A stretch of DNA of 64,000 nt from Mediterraneibacter faecis JCM 15917 (lineage in GTDB: Bacteria > Bacillota > Clostridia > Lachnospirales > Lachnospiraceae). The stretch spans positions 1 to 64,000 of the forward strand of contig BBDW01000010.1 in NCBI GenBank assembly GCA_001312505.1, given 5' to 3'. Under the pieces are notes generated by a model that saw nothing but the letters and a program-made list of their open reading frames with translations, had not been told where the DNA came from and ran no database searches. A program made the translations under genes and the position numbers. Below, one piece after another: positions 49,047 through 59,075 of this stretch (the stretch's first letter is position 1; every line of letters starts with the position of its first letter).

Positions 49047-49547
49047 TTAATCTACGAACATCTTCATTCCCATCCATTGTTTCATATGTTCAATCATCTT
49101 TTCATCAGGTTCAATATAAACACAAGTCATTTTCTGATTGATCGGGATCATGATTGCGAAAACCTTTGCATTTGCATTTCCAGATGAAAAGTCGCAAGTT
49201 GTTTCCGGATGATAAGAATCCAGTCGATGAGATCCTTTTGGTGCAATAATCTCAGCATGCTGAATATCCAGGTTTATTTTGGATTTTCTTTTCTCTTTGC
49301 TGTAAATTGCATCAATATCCAGATCGTGATTCAGAAGGGAATATTCATACTCCACATTTAAGAGTGGAAATGCAAAATAATAAGCAAGTAAAGCCAGGAT
49401 TGCTGCAAGAGCAAAAGCAAAGAATCCAAGAAATGGCATTCCTACGATTGCGACCGCAACGATCACTACAATAATAAGAATGCGGATGATAAAATCCATT
49501 GGTTTTGATTTTCTGGCTACAATATGTTCACATAATGCGTCATTCAT
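49047..49547 (-). CDS. DUF6106-like membrane protein
   Basis: 166 residues. A short start (NDALCEHIVARKSKPMDF), two adjacent membrane spans (IIRILIIVVIVAVAIVG, GFFAFALAAILALLAYYFAF) and a cytoplasmic beta domain (NVEYEYSLLNHDLDIDAIYSKEKRK, IAPKGSHRLDSYH, CVYIEPDEKM). The pattern fits a Lachnospiraceae family listed as DUF6106; the name is from memory. Function unknown. Confidence 0.72.
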   Translation of the reverse strand: MNDALCEHIVARKSKPMDFIIRILIIVVIVAVAIVGMPFLGFFAFALAAILALLAYYFAFPLLNVEYEYSLLNHDLDIDAIYSKEKRKSKINLDIQHAEIIAPKGSHRLDSYHPETTCDFSSGNANAKVFAIMIPINQKMTCVYIEPDEKMIEHMKQWMGMKMFVD

Positions 49548-49589
49548 AAGTTATAAGTCCTTTCTTATATAGTATTTAATATATATCAA

Positions 49590-50525
49590 TTACACCGCAG
49601 TGCAATTTTTTTCTTTTTCAGCATGAAGATAGTTCATGACCATTGTTGCAATCTTAAATGTCATTGCATCTTCGAATTGCCTTAAGTCAAGTCCGGTACG
49701 CTTTTCAATCTGCTCCAGACGATAGATCAGCGTGTTGCGGTGCATATGGAGCTGGCGTGAAGTCTCAGCAATGTTCAGATTATTCTGAAGGAAACGGTTG
49801 ATCGTCAGGAGTGTCTCATCGTCCAGCTTGTCCGGAATCTTGTCTAAGAAAACTTCCTGGAGAAAGCTTTCGCACAGAGAAACAGGAAGCTGATAAATCA
49901 GGCGGCCAATCCCCAGTTCATTGTATGGAAAGACAGTCTGCTCCGGATAGAAAAGTTTTCCAACTTTCAGTGCAAGACTTGCCTCACGAAAAGCCCCGGA
50001 TAATTCCAAAAGAGAAGGAATCATCTGACTAAAAGAAACCTGAACATGTGCAAGAGCTTCCGCATTCAGCGTGTCAACAATCGCATGAGCCAGATGTCTT
50101 GCATGTTCATCAGCAGAATCTTTGGAATCCTTTGTCTCATGAAATGGATATAATACAGCCAGTCGCTCTTTTGAAACAGGAACAATATAAGCTTTTGTTT
50201 GAGAAGGAAACAGATTTTTAAGGATCTCTCCAATAATCTCATCAGGTTCCTTTATTTCAATCAAAAAGAGAATTCGATTTTCTTCCGGTGCAATGTGGAG
50301 CCGTGCGGCACGCTGCTGTACATCATAGGAAGGAACACCGCCGGTCATCAGTCCCATAAGAAAATCATTTTTATTATATTTTTCCCGGTAGGCAAGGCAG
50401 AGACAGCGAATCTGTTCCAGGGCCATCTGCTCCTGTTCAGAATCTTCGGCAGTCACTGCGAGTGTGATTCCGGTCAAACGTTTTAATTCATTGAGTCCTT
50501 TTTCAAGTTCGGATGTATTAGCCAT
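49590..50525 (-). CDS. PucR/CdaR-type helix-turn-helix regulator
   Basis: 311 residues. The N-terminal two thirds contain a GGDEF-like fold typical of the family without an obvious active site. The C-terminus carries the PucR HTH (NIAETSRQLHMHRNTLIYRLEQIEKRTGLDLR). Family members include the carbohydrate diacid regulator CdaR. It lies immediately downstream of the sugar-ABC ATPase gene on the same strand and could control it. The start has an ATTACTATGG context with a weak site (GGAGATTAC). Confidence 0.83.
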   Translation of the reverse strand: MANTSELEKGLNELKRLTGITLAVTAEDSEQEQMALEQIRCLCLAYREKYNKNDFLMGLMTGGVPSYDVQQRAARLHIAPEENRILFLIEIKEPDEIIGEILKNLFPSQTKAYIVPVSKERLAVLYPFHETKDSKDSADEHARHLAHAIVDTLNAEALAHVQVSFSQMIPSLLELSGAFREASLALKVGKLFYPEQTVFPYNELGIGRLIYQLPVSLCESFLQEVFLDKIPDKLDDETLLTINRFLQNNLNIAETSRQLHMHRNTLIYRLEQIEKRTGLDLRQFEDAMTFKIATMVMNYLHAEKEKNCTAV

Positions 50526-50622
50526 AGTAATCTCCGTAAATAAAATAGTAATAGATGGAAGAAAGGCTGCACCTTCCGAGAAAAGTACAGCCCCCCTCCG
50601 TGTTTAGTTTAATTGTAAAGGA

Positions 50623-51735
50623 TTAGTTTGTAATAGTCAACTCTGTGTCTTTGTCAAAGAGATGAATTTTTTCCATATCAAGTGCAAATACTGCATGATC
50701 TCCAGTTCTGAGTGTTGTACGTGGGTTAACACGTGCTGTCATCTGAGTTCCCTCAACATCGAAGTACAGGAATACTTCTGCTCCAAGCAGCTCGTAAACT
50801 TTGATTGTAGACTCAATTACGCTGTCAGGAGAGTTGCTGATGAACGCCTGTGAATCATGTACATCTTCCGGACGAATACCAAGAACAACTGTCTTTCCAT
50901 CATATCCGCCATCGATCAGTGCCTGCTTCTTAGAAGCCGGTACCTTAAGAACATGTTTTCCAACTGTAAGAGTAACATCATTTCCTTTAATTGTACATTT
51001 TGCATCCATGAAGTTCATCTGAGGTGATCCGATGAATCCTGCTACGAACAGGTTGCATGGTGTATTGTAAAGTGCCTGTGGTGTATCTACCTGCTGAACA
51101 ACTCCGTCTTTCATAACAACGATTCTTGTTCCAAGTGTCATAGCCTCTGTCTGGTCATGTGTTACGTAGATAATTGTAGCACCCAGATTCTCATGAAGCT
51201 TGGAAATCTCGATACGCATCTGAACTCTCAGTTTAGCATCCAGGTTGGAAAGTGGCTCATCCATAAGGAATACCTTAGGATTACGAACGATAGCACGTCC
51301 CATAGCAACACGCTGTCTCTGTCCACCGGAAAGGGCCTTCGGTTTACGGTCGAGCAGTTTCTCAAGATCAAGGATCTTAGCAGCCTCACGAACCTTCTTA
51401 TCAATCTCATCTTTCGGAACTTTACGAAGTTTCAGTCCGAAAGCCATGTTATCATATACTGTCATATGTGGATACAGAGCGTAGTTCTGGAATACCATTG
51501 CGATATCACGATCCTTTGGCTCTACATCGTTCATTACTTTTCCGTCGATCTTAAATGTACCGCCGGAGATATCCTCCAGACCAGCGATCATACGAAGTGT
51601 TGTAGATTTACCACATCCTGATGGTCCTACGAAGATGATGAACTCCTTGTCAGCGATTTCAAGATTGAAATCTTTTACTGCGTGAAATCCGTTAGGATAA
51701 ATTTTCTGAATTCCCTGAAGAGATAAACTTGCCAT
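50623..51735 (-). CDS. msmK: Sugar ABC transporter ATPase (MsmK/UgpC type)
   Basis: 370 residues, intact. Walker A VGPSGCGKSTTLRMI, Q loop MVFQNYALYPHMTVYDNM, signature LSGGQRQRVAMGRA, Walker B VFLMDEPLSNLDAKLR, H loop VTHDQTEAMTLG and the C-terminal MOI-type beta domain (GIRPEDVHD). Such ATPases are often shared by several carbohydrate importers, and here no permease or binding protein is nearby, which fits that role. GGAGG lies in the complement of GCCTCCTT before the start. A minus-strand TATACT at about 51836-51841 with TTGTTG 17 bases upstream is a likely promoter. Confidence 0.93.
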   Translation of the reverse strand: MASLSLQGIQKIYPNGFHAVKDFNLEIADKEFIIFVGPSGCGKSTTLRMIAGLEDISGGTFKIDGKVMNDVEPKDRDIAMVFQNYALYPHMTVYDNMAFGLKLRKVPKDEIDKKVREAAKILDLEKLLDRKPKALSGGQRQRVAMGRAIVRNPKVFLMDEPLSNLDAKLRVQMRIEISKLHENLGATIIYVTHDQTEAMTLGTRIVVMKDGVVQQVDTPQALYNTPCNLFVAGFIGSPQMNFMDAKCTIKGNDVTLTVGKHVLKVPASKKQALIDGGYDGKTVVLGIRPEDVHDSQAFISNSPDSVIESTIKVYELLGAEVFLYFDVEGTQMTARVNPRTTLRTGDHAVFALDMEKIHLFDKDTELTITN

Positions 51736-51937
51736 TATAAGTGCCTCCTTAAATGATTACTTTTTACTTGTTTGACTAAATTTGGTTTTGTTTTTTATTG
51801 GTAGTTGATTTTGGTTTGTTTAACTTATGTACTTAGTATAGCGTTAGGCACGAAAATCAACAATGTCACGAGTGACTAAAAAAAGGAGGGGGGGAAAGTG
51901 TACATTTCAACCATATGAGGTTATAATTACAGTTAAT

Positions 51938-52609
51938 ATGTACAAATCAGTAGGAAATGACAGTAGAAATGCAGCTTATAAAATAATAATGGACCGAATG
52001 ATAAGAGATAAAACAAGATTTTTACAGAGAGGAAGAACAACAGAAATGAAACAGATTCTGGATTATTTTATGATAGACGGAGAAGTAGGCGGCAATCAGG
52101 ACTGGTTCCGCAATGTGGTGATGCACATTGGCGGATGCGCTGCGGCAACAGCGTGTGACTTCTGTATCTATTTTGCAAAATATAAAGGAAAGAAGAACCT
52201 GTATCCTTTTGATGCAGAGAATCTGAGTAAAGAAGATTATATTCAGTTTTCCATGAAAATGAAACCATATCTTCGCCCAAGAATGAGTGGAGTGAACAAG
52301 TTGTGGATGTACACAGAAGGCTTTGGAAAGTATCTGGAAGATATAGGAGAAAAGGTGGAATTCAAAGAATTTTCCGGTGAACATACAGCAAGAGAAGCAG
52401 CAGTATTCATTAAGAAGAAAATCAATGAAGGAACGCCGGTTCCATATCTGATGTTGCGTCATAAAGACAAGAAATTTGCTGATTTTGTATGGCACTGGTT
52501 TTTATGTATCGGATATGAAGAGACAGCAGATGATCTTCTGATTAAAGTGGCGACTTATGGGGGAAGCAACAACATTTTCACTGAAGGAACTGTGGAATAC
52601 CGGGTATAA
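51938..52609 (+). CDS. Uncharacterised protein with C39/papain-like features
   Basis: 223 residues from the ATG at 51938 (a longer frame from 51863 crosses a G run and lacks support). Near residue 50 stands WFRNVVMHIGGCAAATACDFCIYFA and near 185 VWHWFLCIGYEE...LLIKVATYGG. A Cys followed by a small-residue helix, then a His before a hydrophobic strand, is the layout of papain-like (C39_2-type) peptidases. I do not recognise the exact family and catalysis is inference. No signal peptide. It stands alone, divergent from msmK. Confidence 0.6.
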   Translation: MYKSVGNDSRNAAYKIIMDRMIRDKTRFLQRGRTTEMKQILDYFMIDGEVGGNQDWFRNVVMHIGGCAAATACDFCIYFAKYKGKKNLYPFDAENLSKEDYIQFSMKMKPYLRPRMSGVNKLWMYTEGFGKYLEDIGEKVEFKEFSGEHTAREAAVFIKKKINEGTPVPYLMLRHKDKKFADFVWHWFLCIGYEETADDLLIKVATYGGSNNIFTEGTVEYRV

Positions 52610-52765
52610 GGAAAAAGGCGGATTGATAGGGATTACTGTTTACAGAAATCTTTGAACAGTAACGTATTTTTACCGAGAACGTTTGAAATAATAGATGTAT
52701 CTTGATGTTCTTAGATAAATCCGCTACAATAGAGTCATTAAATCTATGGAAAAGAGGAATTAAAC

Positions 52766-53284
52766 ATGGCAAATCCAGTAGTTACATTTGAGATGGAAAA
52801 TGGTGATATTATGAAAGCAGAGCTGTATCCGGAAGTAGCACCGAATACAGTGAATAACTTTGTGTCCCTTGTAAAGAAAGGATTCTATGACGGATTGATC
52901 TTCCACCGCGTAATCAGTGGATTCATGATCCAGGGAGGAGATCCGGAAGGAACAGGAATCGGTGGTCCTGGATATTCAATTAAAGGAGAGTTTGCACAGA
53001 ATGGTGTGGCGAACAGCCTTGTACATGATGCAGGAGTTCTTTCTATGGCACGTGCAATGCATCCGGATTCAGCAGGAAGCCAGTTCTTCATTATGCATAA
53101 GAAAGCACCACACCTTGACGGAGCTTATGCTGCATTTGGTAAGATTACAGAAGGAATGGATGTAGTGAATAAGATTGCTGAGACAGCAACAGACTACAGC
53201 GACCGCCCGCTTGAGAAACAGGTAATGAAGAAAGTTACTGTTGAGACATTTGGAGAGGATTATCCGGAGCCGGAAACAGTATAG
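52766..53284 (+). CDS. Cyclophilin-type peptidyl-prolyl isomerase
   Basis: 172 residues, intact. PNTVNNFVSLVKKGFYDGLIFHRVISGFMIQGGDP is split across the binding site; GEF, SMARAMHPDSAGSQFFI and LDGAYAAFGKI complete it, including the catalytic Arg in FHRV. No signal peptide, so cytoplasmic. GAAAAGAGGAATTAAAC precedes the ATG. It is followed by the CIRCE element of htpG, which may also mark its end. Confidence 0.95.
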   Translation: MANPVVTFEMENGDIMKAELYPEVAPNTVNNFVSLVKKGFYDGLIFHRVISGFMIQGGDPEGTGIGGPGYSIKGEFAQNGVANSLVHDAGVLSMARAMHPDSAGSQFFIMHKKAPHLDGAYAAFGKITEGMDVVNKIAETATDYSDRPLEKQVMKKVTVETFGEDYPEPETV

Positions 53285-53316
53285 TTCATAAAAACTTTAT
53301 ACTTTTAACGAAATTA

Positions 53317-53343
53317 TTAGCACTCTTTTGAAAGGAGTGCTAA
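53317..53343. promoter_or_regulatory. CIRCE element (HrcA operator)
   Basis: TTAGCACTC, nine bases, GAGTGCTAA: an exact match to the consensus inverted repeat bound by the heat-shock repressor HrcA. It lies eight bases upstream of the -35 box of htpG, so HtpG should be under HrcA control here. Confidence 0.96.
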
Positions 53344-53350
53344 TTTTCTA

Positions 53351-53379
53351 TTGACTTTTAAATTTTGCTGTACTAGAAT
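53351..53379 (+). promoter_or_regulatory. Promoter of htpG
   Basis: TTGACT (53351-53356), 17 bases, TAGAAT (53374-53379), directly after the CIRCE element. A 5' leader of about 115 bases follows, with a GTAACTGAGCAGTTAC hairpin. Confidence 0.8.
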
Positions 53380-53499
53380 GTCCATTAGGCAGGCAAATAT
53401 ACTATCGATATCAGCGAAAAAGCTGATTGACAGCCGATATTAAAAGAAACGTAACTGAGCAGTTACGGATAGATTATAAATAAAAAGGAGTGCAGTAAA

Positions 53500-55553
53500 A
53501 TGGCAGTTAAAAAAGGTACTTTATCAATTGACAGCGAAAACATTTTTCCTATTATCAAGAAATGGGTTTATTCCGATCATGATATCTTTGTACGTGAACT
53601 CGTATCCAACGGATGTGATGCGATCACTAAGCTGAAAAAGCTGGATATGATGGGAGAATATGAACTTCCGGAAGGATACAAACCGAAGATCGAAGTAATT
53701 GTCAACCCGGAAGAGAAGACAATGAAGTTTATCGATAACGGACTTGGTATGACAGCAGAAGAAGTAGAGGAGTATATCACTCAGATCGCATTTTCAGGTG
53801 CGACACAGTTCCTTGAGAAATATAAAGACAAGACAACAGAAGATGATATGATTGGACACTTCGGTCTTGGATTCTACTCAGCATTCATGGTAGCTGACGA
53901 AGTTCAGATTGATACTCTTTCCTATAAAGAAGGTGCGAAACCGGTACACTGGGCAAGTGAAGGCGGTACAGAGTATGAGATGCAGGAAGGAAATAAGACA
54001 ACAGTCGGAACAGAGATCACACTGTATCTGAATGAGGACAGCCTTGAGTTTGCAAATGAATACCGTGCAAGAGAAGTACTTGAGAGATATTGCTCTTTCA
54101 TGCCGGTAGAGATCTTCCTCTCCAAGGCAAATGCAGAGCCGGAGTACGATACAATCGATGAGGCAGATGTTCTTGATACAGATACTGTAGTAGAGCATAT
54201 TACAGAGGAACCAAAGGAAGGCGAAGAGGGCGAGCCGAAGCAGAAAGCGAAGATTGTAAGACGTCCGGTATCTATCAGTGATACACATCCGCTGTGGACA
54301 AAGAACCCAAGCGAGTGTACAAAGGATGACTATATTGATTTTTACCGCAAGGTGTTCATGGATTACAAAGAGCCACTGTTCTGGATTCACCTGAACATGG
54401 ATTATCCATTTAACTTAAAGGGAATTCTGTACTTCCCGAAGATCAATACAGAGTATGATTCCATTGAAGGAAAGATTAAACTTTACAATAACCAGGTATT
54501 TATCGCAGATAATATTAAAGAAGTAATCCCAGAGTTCCTTATGGTACTTAAGGGAGTGATCGACTGTCCAGATCTGCCGTTGAACGTATCACGTAGTGCA
54601 CTGCAGAACGACGGATTTGTAAACAAAGTTGCTGATTACATTTCCAAGAAGGTTGCTGACAAGCTGAATGGAATGTTCAAGACAGACCGTGAGAACTATG
54701 AGAAATATTGGGATGACATCAGTCCATTCATCAAGTTCGGCTGCCTGAAGGATGAGAAATTCGGTGAGAAGATGAAGAATTCTATGCTTTACAAGAATCT
54801 TGATCATAAATACATGACTCTCGAAGATATCATCAAAGAAGCCAAAGGCGAAGAAGCTGATGCAGCCAAGACAGAGGAAGCTAAGGCAGAAGAAACAAAA
54901 ACAGACGCAGAAGAGTCTAAGGAGCAGATGCGAAGGAAGAAGAGAAGACAAGAATCTTCTATGTAACAGATGAAGTACAGCAGAGCCAGTACATCAACAT
55001 GTTCAAGGCCCAGGGACAGGATGCGATCATTCTGACACATAACATTGATTCTGCATTTATCACATACCTTGAGCAGAAACATCAAGAAGTTCAGTTCTTG
55101 AGAATTGATGCAGATGTACATGATTCTCTGAAGGATGAAGTGGCAGAAGATGAGAAGGAAGAATTCCAGAAGACAACAGACAGCCTTGTTGAAATCTTCC
55201 GCAAAGAGCTTGGCAATGAGAAGCTTGATGTTAAAGTTGAAAAGCTCAAAGATGAGAATGTAGCATCTATGGCAGTTCTTTCTGAGGAAAACAGAAGAAT
55301 GCAGGAGATGATGAAGATGTATGGTATGGGCGGCATGGATGCATCCATGTTCGGAAGCCAGGCAACACTGGTTCTTAACGCCAACCATCCGCTGGTTCAG
55401 TTCCTTGTAGCGAATAAGGACAGCAAGAACGCATCAATCATCTGCAAACAGCTGTATGATCTTGCAATGCTTGCTCATAAGCCGTTAAGTCCGGAAGAGA
55501 TGACAGCATTTGTTAAGAGAAGCAATGATATCATGATGCTTCTGACAAAATAA
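53500..55553 (+). CDS. htpG: Hsp90-family chaperone HtpG (one frameshift)
   Basis: ATP-dependent chaperone of about 685 residues. GHKL ATPase motifs RELVSNGCDAITKLKK, FIDNGLGMTAEEV and GHFGLGFYSAFMVADEV; middle domain with YKEPLFWIHLNMDYPFNLKGILYFP and LNVSRSALQND; C-terminal dimer domain after a Lys/Glu/Ala-rich stretch (residues about 450-480). In that stretch one A is missing near 54923; the next frame continues KTRIFYVTDEVQQSQYINMF. AAAAAGGAGTGCAGTAAA precedes the ATG. Controlled by the CIRCE element upstream. Confidence 0.95.
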
Positions 55554-55561
55554 TAAAGTAA

Positions 55562-55598
55562 AATGATGAGAAACATGTTCCATGAGTTTCTCATCATT
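55562..55598 (+). terminator. Hairpin after htpG
   Basis: AATGATGAGAAAC / GTTTCTCATCATT, 13 perfect pairs, 8 bases after the htpG stop. It lacks a T run. Two more hairpins follow (AGCCGC..CACG/CGTG..GCGGCT at 55614-55647 and a GTGCGCC/GGCAC stem near 55656-55673). Confidence 0.6.
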
Positions 55599-55694
55599 GG
55601 CAGTAATAAGTTCAGCCGCTTCACGATGATTTGACCGTGAGGCGGCTGTTATTATGTGCGCCTTGCGGCACACATTGCTAATGGATTTTTAAAT

Positions 55695-56180
55695 TTACAT
55701 CAACTCAAATGCAATCTCTTTTTTTAAAAAGAACTTCTTTACCATCTCATCCCATTCGCGTTCCAGGGTCTTATCCATCATAAAACTCTTGAAGGAAGTT
55801 CCTGTCACGCAGGTGAGATGAGTTCCATCGTAACGTATATTCAAATATAGTCCCTGCACGTCAGCAGGATTAAGTCCCAGTTCTTTCTGTTCAATCAGAC
55901 GGGAAATATTCTTTGAATTTAGGCTGAAGACAAAATGAAAACCGAGCGGTGTTTTCTTTCCCTTAATTAAGGAAAAACAAAATTCACGCAGATTTTTCCA
56001 AAGAGAATATTCCGGAATCTCTTCTTCGGAATCAAAGAAATCTTTCTGTATATACCCGTCAATCCGAAAGGTATTAAACGTAATAATCTCTCCTTCAATA
56101 AAAGAGAAATTGTCAAAGGTCTCTTTTAACAGAAGGTGAGACATGAAGCTTTTTACATTTGTTAAAGTCAGTGAAATCAT
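55695..56180 (-). CDS. DUF5721-like protein
   Basis: 161 residues, soluble. Starts MISLTLTNVKSFMSHLLL and contains FDNFSFIEGEIITFNTFRIDG and LREFCFSLIKGKKTPLGFHFVF. This pattern is common in Lachnospiraceae genomes under DUF5721; function unknown. The gene is alone, facing htpG, with its promoter toward the O-acetylation cassette. Confidence 0.75.
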   Translation of the reverse strand: MISLTLTNVKSFMSHLLLKETFDNFSFIEGEIITFNTFRIDGYIQKDFFDSEEEIPEYSLWKNLREFCFSLIKGKKTPLGFHFVFSLNSKNISRLIEQKELGLNPADVQGLYLNIRYDGTHLTCVTGTSFKSFMMDKTLEREWDEMVKKFFLKKEIAFELM

Positions 56181-56353
56181 ATAAATCAGATACCTCCGCA
56201 GCTGTTTAAGTTCTTAATCGTCTACCTATCATTGTACTAAAAGGAATGGCGAGATACAAGCGCAGATTTGTTGACTTTTATTGCTAAAAAATGTACTATT
56301 AAAACAGTATGGGATTCTATACACTATATAAAAAACAGAAAGAATATAGATAT

Positions 56354-57120
56354 ATGAAGAAAACAATAAAAAGAAAGCAAAAACTGGGAATCCGGATCGG
56401 GGGGGTCGGATGTGCGCTGGTCATTACAGTGATACTCCTGGCAGTGCAGGGTGTTAGCAATCTGACAAAGAAGCCAGTCGACACCAGTGAAGGAATTGCA
56501 TATATAAAAGGCAAAGAATCTGCAGATGCGAAGACGATTGAGCAGAAGATTAATCAGTTGGAAAAGAAAGATGGAACAGGAGATTCATCCGATACAAGAA
56601 GCATGAAGGAACGCTTTTCCGGTGCTGTTGTGATGGGCGATTCCATTGCGGCGAGCTTTACAGAGTATGACGTACTGAATACATCAAGTGTTGTTGCGAA
56701 AATTGGAATTCATTTCAGCGAACTGGATGATCAGATCGAGCAGGCAAAACAACTGGATCCGCAGATTGTTTTTCTGGCATATGGGATGAATGATGTAACT
56801 AAGACAAACGGAGATGTAGACAAGTTTATCAAGGATTATTCAGATGTGATTAAGAAGATTCAGAAGCTATGCCGGATGCGCACATTTTTGTGAATGCTGT
56901 TTTTCCGGTGCAGGAAAGTGCGGTAGAGAAGGAGCCGGCACTTGCAAATATCGCAGATTACAATGAAAAACTAGAAGCGATGTGTGAAAAGAAGCAGATC
57001 GGATACATTGATAATTCAGATATTATAGAAGATGAGTATTATGAAGAGGATGGAATTCATTTTAAAGCGAATTTCTATCCAATCTGGGCAGAAAAGATGG
57101 CGGAGGTGGCAACGCTATGA
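56354..57120 (+). CDS. Membrane-anchored SGNH/GDSL hydrolase (one frameshift)
   Basis: About 255 residues. A Lys/Arg-rich start (KKTIKRKQKLG), one signal-anchor segment (VGCALVITVILLAVQGVS), a linker, then an SGNH domain. Block I is VVMGDSIAASF (nucleophile Ser), block III AYGMNDVTK (Asn), block V EEDGIHFKANFY (Asp/His). One G is missing near 56863 (IQEAMPDAHIFVNAVFP expected). G run 56399-56405 lengthens the start (RIGGVG). Likely an extracellular esterase or acetyl-transfer partner of the MBOAT gene that follows. The start at 56354 is chosen over 56309 because the Lys-rich anchor then comes first; neither has a strong ribosome site. Confidence 0.78.
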
Positions 57121-57602
57121 CAGAGAAAAGACAGCGAATGATCTCTGCGATGAAATATATACTTTTAGTAATTATCGTGGGATATCTTGTGATATTGATG
57201 CTATATGCAAGTGGAAGTAAGCGGACTTTTTCAGAAGTATCAAAGGCTGTGAGCAGTGTATTGGACAGTAAAGAACTTGTGCAGATGGATGACCAGATGC
57301 TTAAGAGAAATTATGGACTGAACAGTGCGGATTACAAGGGTGTTTTGTATTATTCTTCTCCGTCCAGTATTTCAGCAGCGGAAGTTCTGGTGATACAGGT
57401 GAAAAATGATGCACAGATAGAAAATGTGACAAATGCGATCGCACAGAGAAAAGCACAGAGAATAGAAGATTTTGATTCTTACCTGCCGGAACAGGTGAAG
57501 CTTTTAGAGGACTCACAGGAAAGCATTCGTGGAAGATATATCTTTTTTGCAGTATCTTCGAAAGCTTCTGAATATCGCAGCGCATTTGACAAGAGTCTGT
57601 AG
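57117..57602 (+). CDS. DUF4358 domain protein
   Basis: 161 residues with one N-terminal anchor (MKYILLVIIVGYLVILMLYAS) and an extracellular alpha/beta domain: FSEVSKAVSSVLD, RNYGLNSADYKGVLYYSS, EVLVIQVKNDAQIENVTNAIAQRK, GRYIFFAVS. This is the DUF4358 pattern, frequently found beside MBOAT acyltransferases in clostridia. Overlaps the SGNH stop by four bases, so co-translated. Function unknown; an accessory part of the acetylation machinery is likely from context. Confidence 0.85.
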   Translation: MTEKRQRMISAMKYILLVIIVGYLVILMLYASGSKRTFSEVSKAVSSVLDSKELVQMDDQMLKRNYGLNSADYKGVLYYSSPSSISAAEVLVIQVKNDAQIENVTNAIAQRKAQRIEDFDSYLPEQVKLLEDSQESIRGRYIFFAVSSKASEYRSAFDKSL

Positions 57603-57617
57603 AAGGGGGGGGAGCAG

Positions 57618-59032
57618 ATGTTATTTAGTAGTATTACATTTTTGTTTTTATTTCTGCCGATCATGCTGGCAGTTTATTATATTGCACCGCCGCAATGGAA
57701 GAATCTCCTGCTGCTTGCAGGCAGTCTGATCTTCTATGCCTGGGGGGGTGAACCGGTTTATATCATTCTGATGATACTCAGTATTTTGTTAAACTATTTT
57801 TGCGGAATGGATATTGAGAATAAGAGTGAGAATGAGGCGAAAGCAAAGCGGTCACTGGTCTTTGCAATAACAGTAAATATTGTGCTGCTTGTGTTCTTTA
57901 AATATTTTGGATTTTTGGTAGAAAGTACGAATACGTTGTTCGGAATCAGTATTCCATACAGGGAACTGGCATTACCGATTGGAATTTCTTTTTACACATT
58001 TCAGGAAATTTCCTATATTGTAGATGTATATCGAGGCAAGGTAAAAGCACAGCAGAGTCTGGTGAAGTATGCGCTGTATGTATCCATGTTTCCGCAGCTG
58101 GTTGCCGGACCAATCGTCTGTTATGGAGATATTGAGAAGCAGCTTACCGCAAGGAAAATCTCCGGAAGAAAGTTGGGACAGGGCGCGATGCTCTTTATTA
58201 TTGGACTTTCGAAGAAAGCAGTGCTTGCAAATACACTGGGAAAGATTTTTGAAGAAATCTCATCGACATCAGCAAGTAACCTGACAGTTCTGATGGCATG
58301 GCTTGGATGTATTACTTATGCATTCCAGATTTATTTTGATTTCAGCGGCTATTCAGATATGGCAATCGGACTTGGAAGAATGTTCGGTTTTGAGTTTAAG
58401 AAGAACTTTGATGTGCCGTATATTTCTAAAAGTATTACAGAATTCTGGCGCAGATGGCACATTTCTTTGAGCTCCTGGTTCCGTGAATACGTATATATTC
58501 CGCTTGGTGGAAATCATGTGACGATTTCAAGAAATATTGTAAACCTTTTGATTGTCTGGATGCTGACCGGAATGTGGCACGGAGCTGCATGGAATTTTAT
58601 TGTATGGGGAATCTATTATGGAGTAGTTCTCGTACTGGAGAAATATGTCTGGGGGGGGCAATTGTGGATCGGTGGCCAAGTGTATTGCAGCATATTTATG
58701 CATTAGTACTGGTGCTGGTTGGCTGGGTGTTTTTCTTTAGTCCAAGCCTTGGAGCAGCACTTCGTTACCTCTTTGCAATGGTTGGCGGCGGAGCAGGAGT
58801 TGCCAGTAAAGAAGTATTCTTTGTGATCCTGACACACTGGTTGTTCTACTTGTTGGCAGTAATTGGATCAACAACACTTGGATCAAGAATGCTCCGTGCA
58901 ATCCTGAATGTGTCTGAGAATCATACAGTACGGACTGTAATCACACTGGTTGTTTTCTTTGGAATGCTGGCAATATCAGTTGCTTATCTGATCGCAGATA
59001 CGTACAATCCGTTTTTGTACTTTAGATTTTAG
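57618..59032 (+). CDS. MBOAT-family O-acyltransferase (AlgI/DltB-like), one frameshift
   Basis: Membrane O-acyltransferase of about 470 residues with ten or more spans. It moves acyl groups, usually acetyl, across the membrane to a surface polymer. Hallmarks: FYAWG.EPVYI, GISFYTFQEISYIVDVYRG, FPQLVAGPI, FQIYFDFSGYSDMAIGLGRMFGF, SITEFWRRWHISLSSWFREYVYIPLGGN and the catalytic His in MLTGMWHGAAWNFIVWG. The eight-G run 58651-58658 shifts the frame; the continuation is AIVDRWPSVLQHIYALVL. G run 57742-57748 gives AWGGEP for the near-invariant AWGEP. An eight-G run at 57605-57612 is the ribosome site. Confidence 0.92.
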
Positions 59033-59075
59033 AGAGTTATAGAAAACAGTGAATGACAACAATTAAGGTGAAAAG

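Noticed and set aside
50565..50596. Terminator of msmK (GGCTG/CAGCC with a C run)
   Set aside because: Only five pairs around a long loop and no good T tract on the minus strand; too weak to list.
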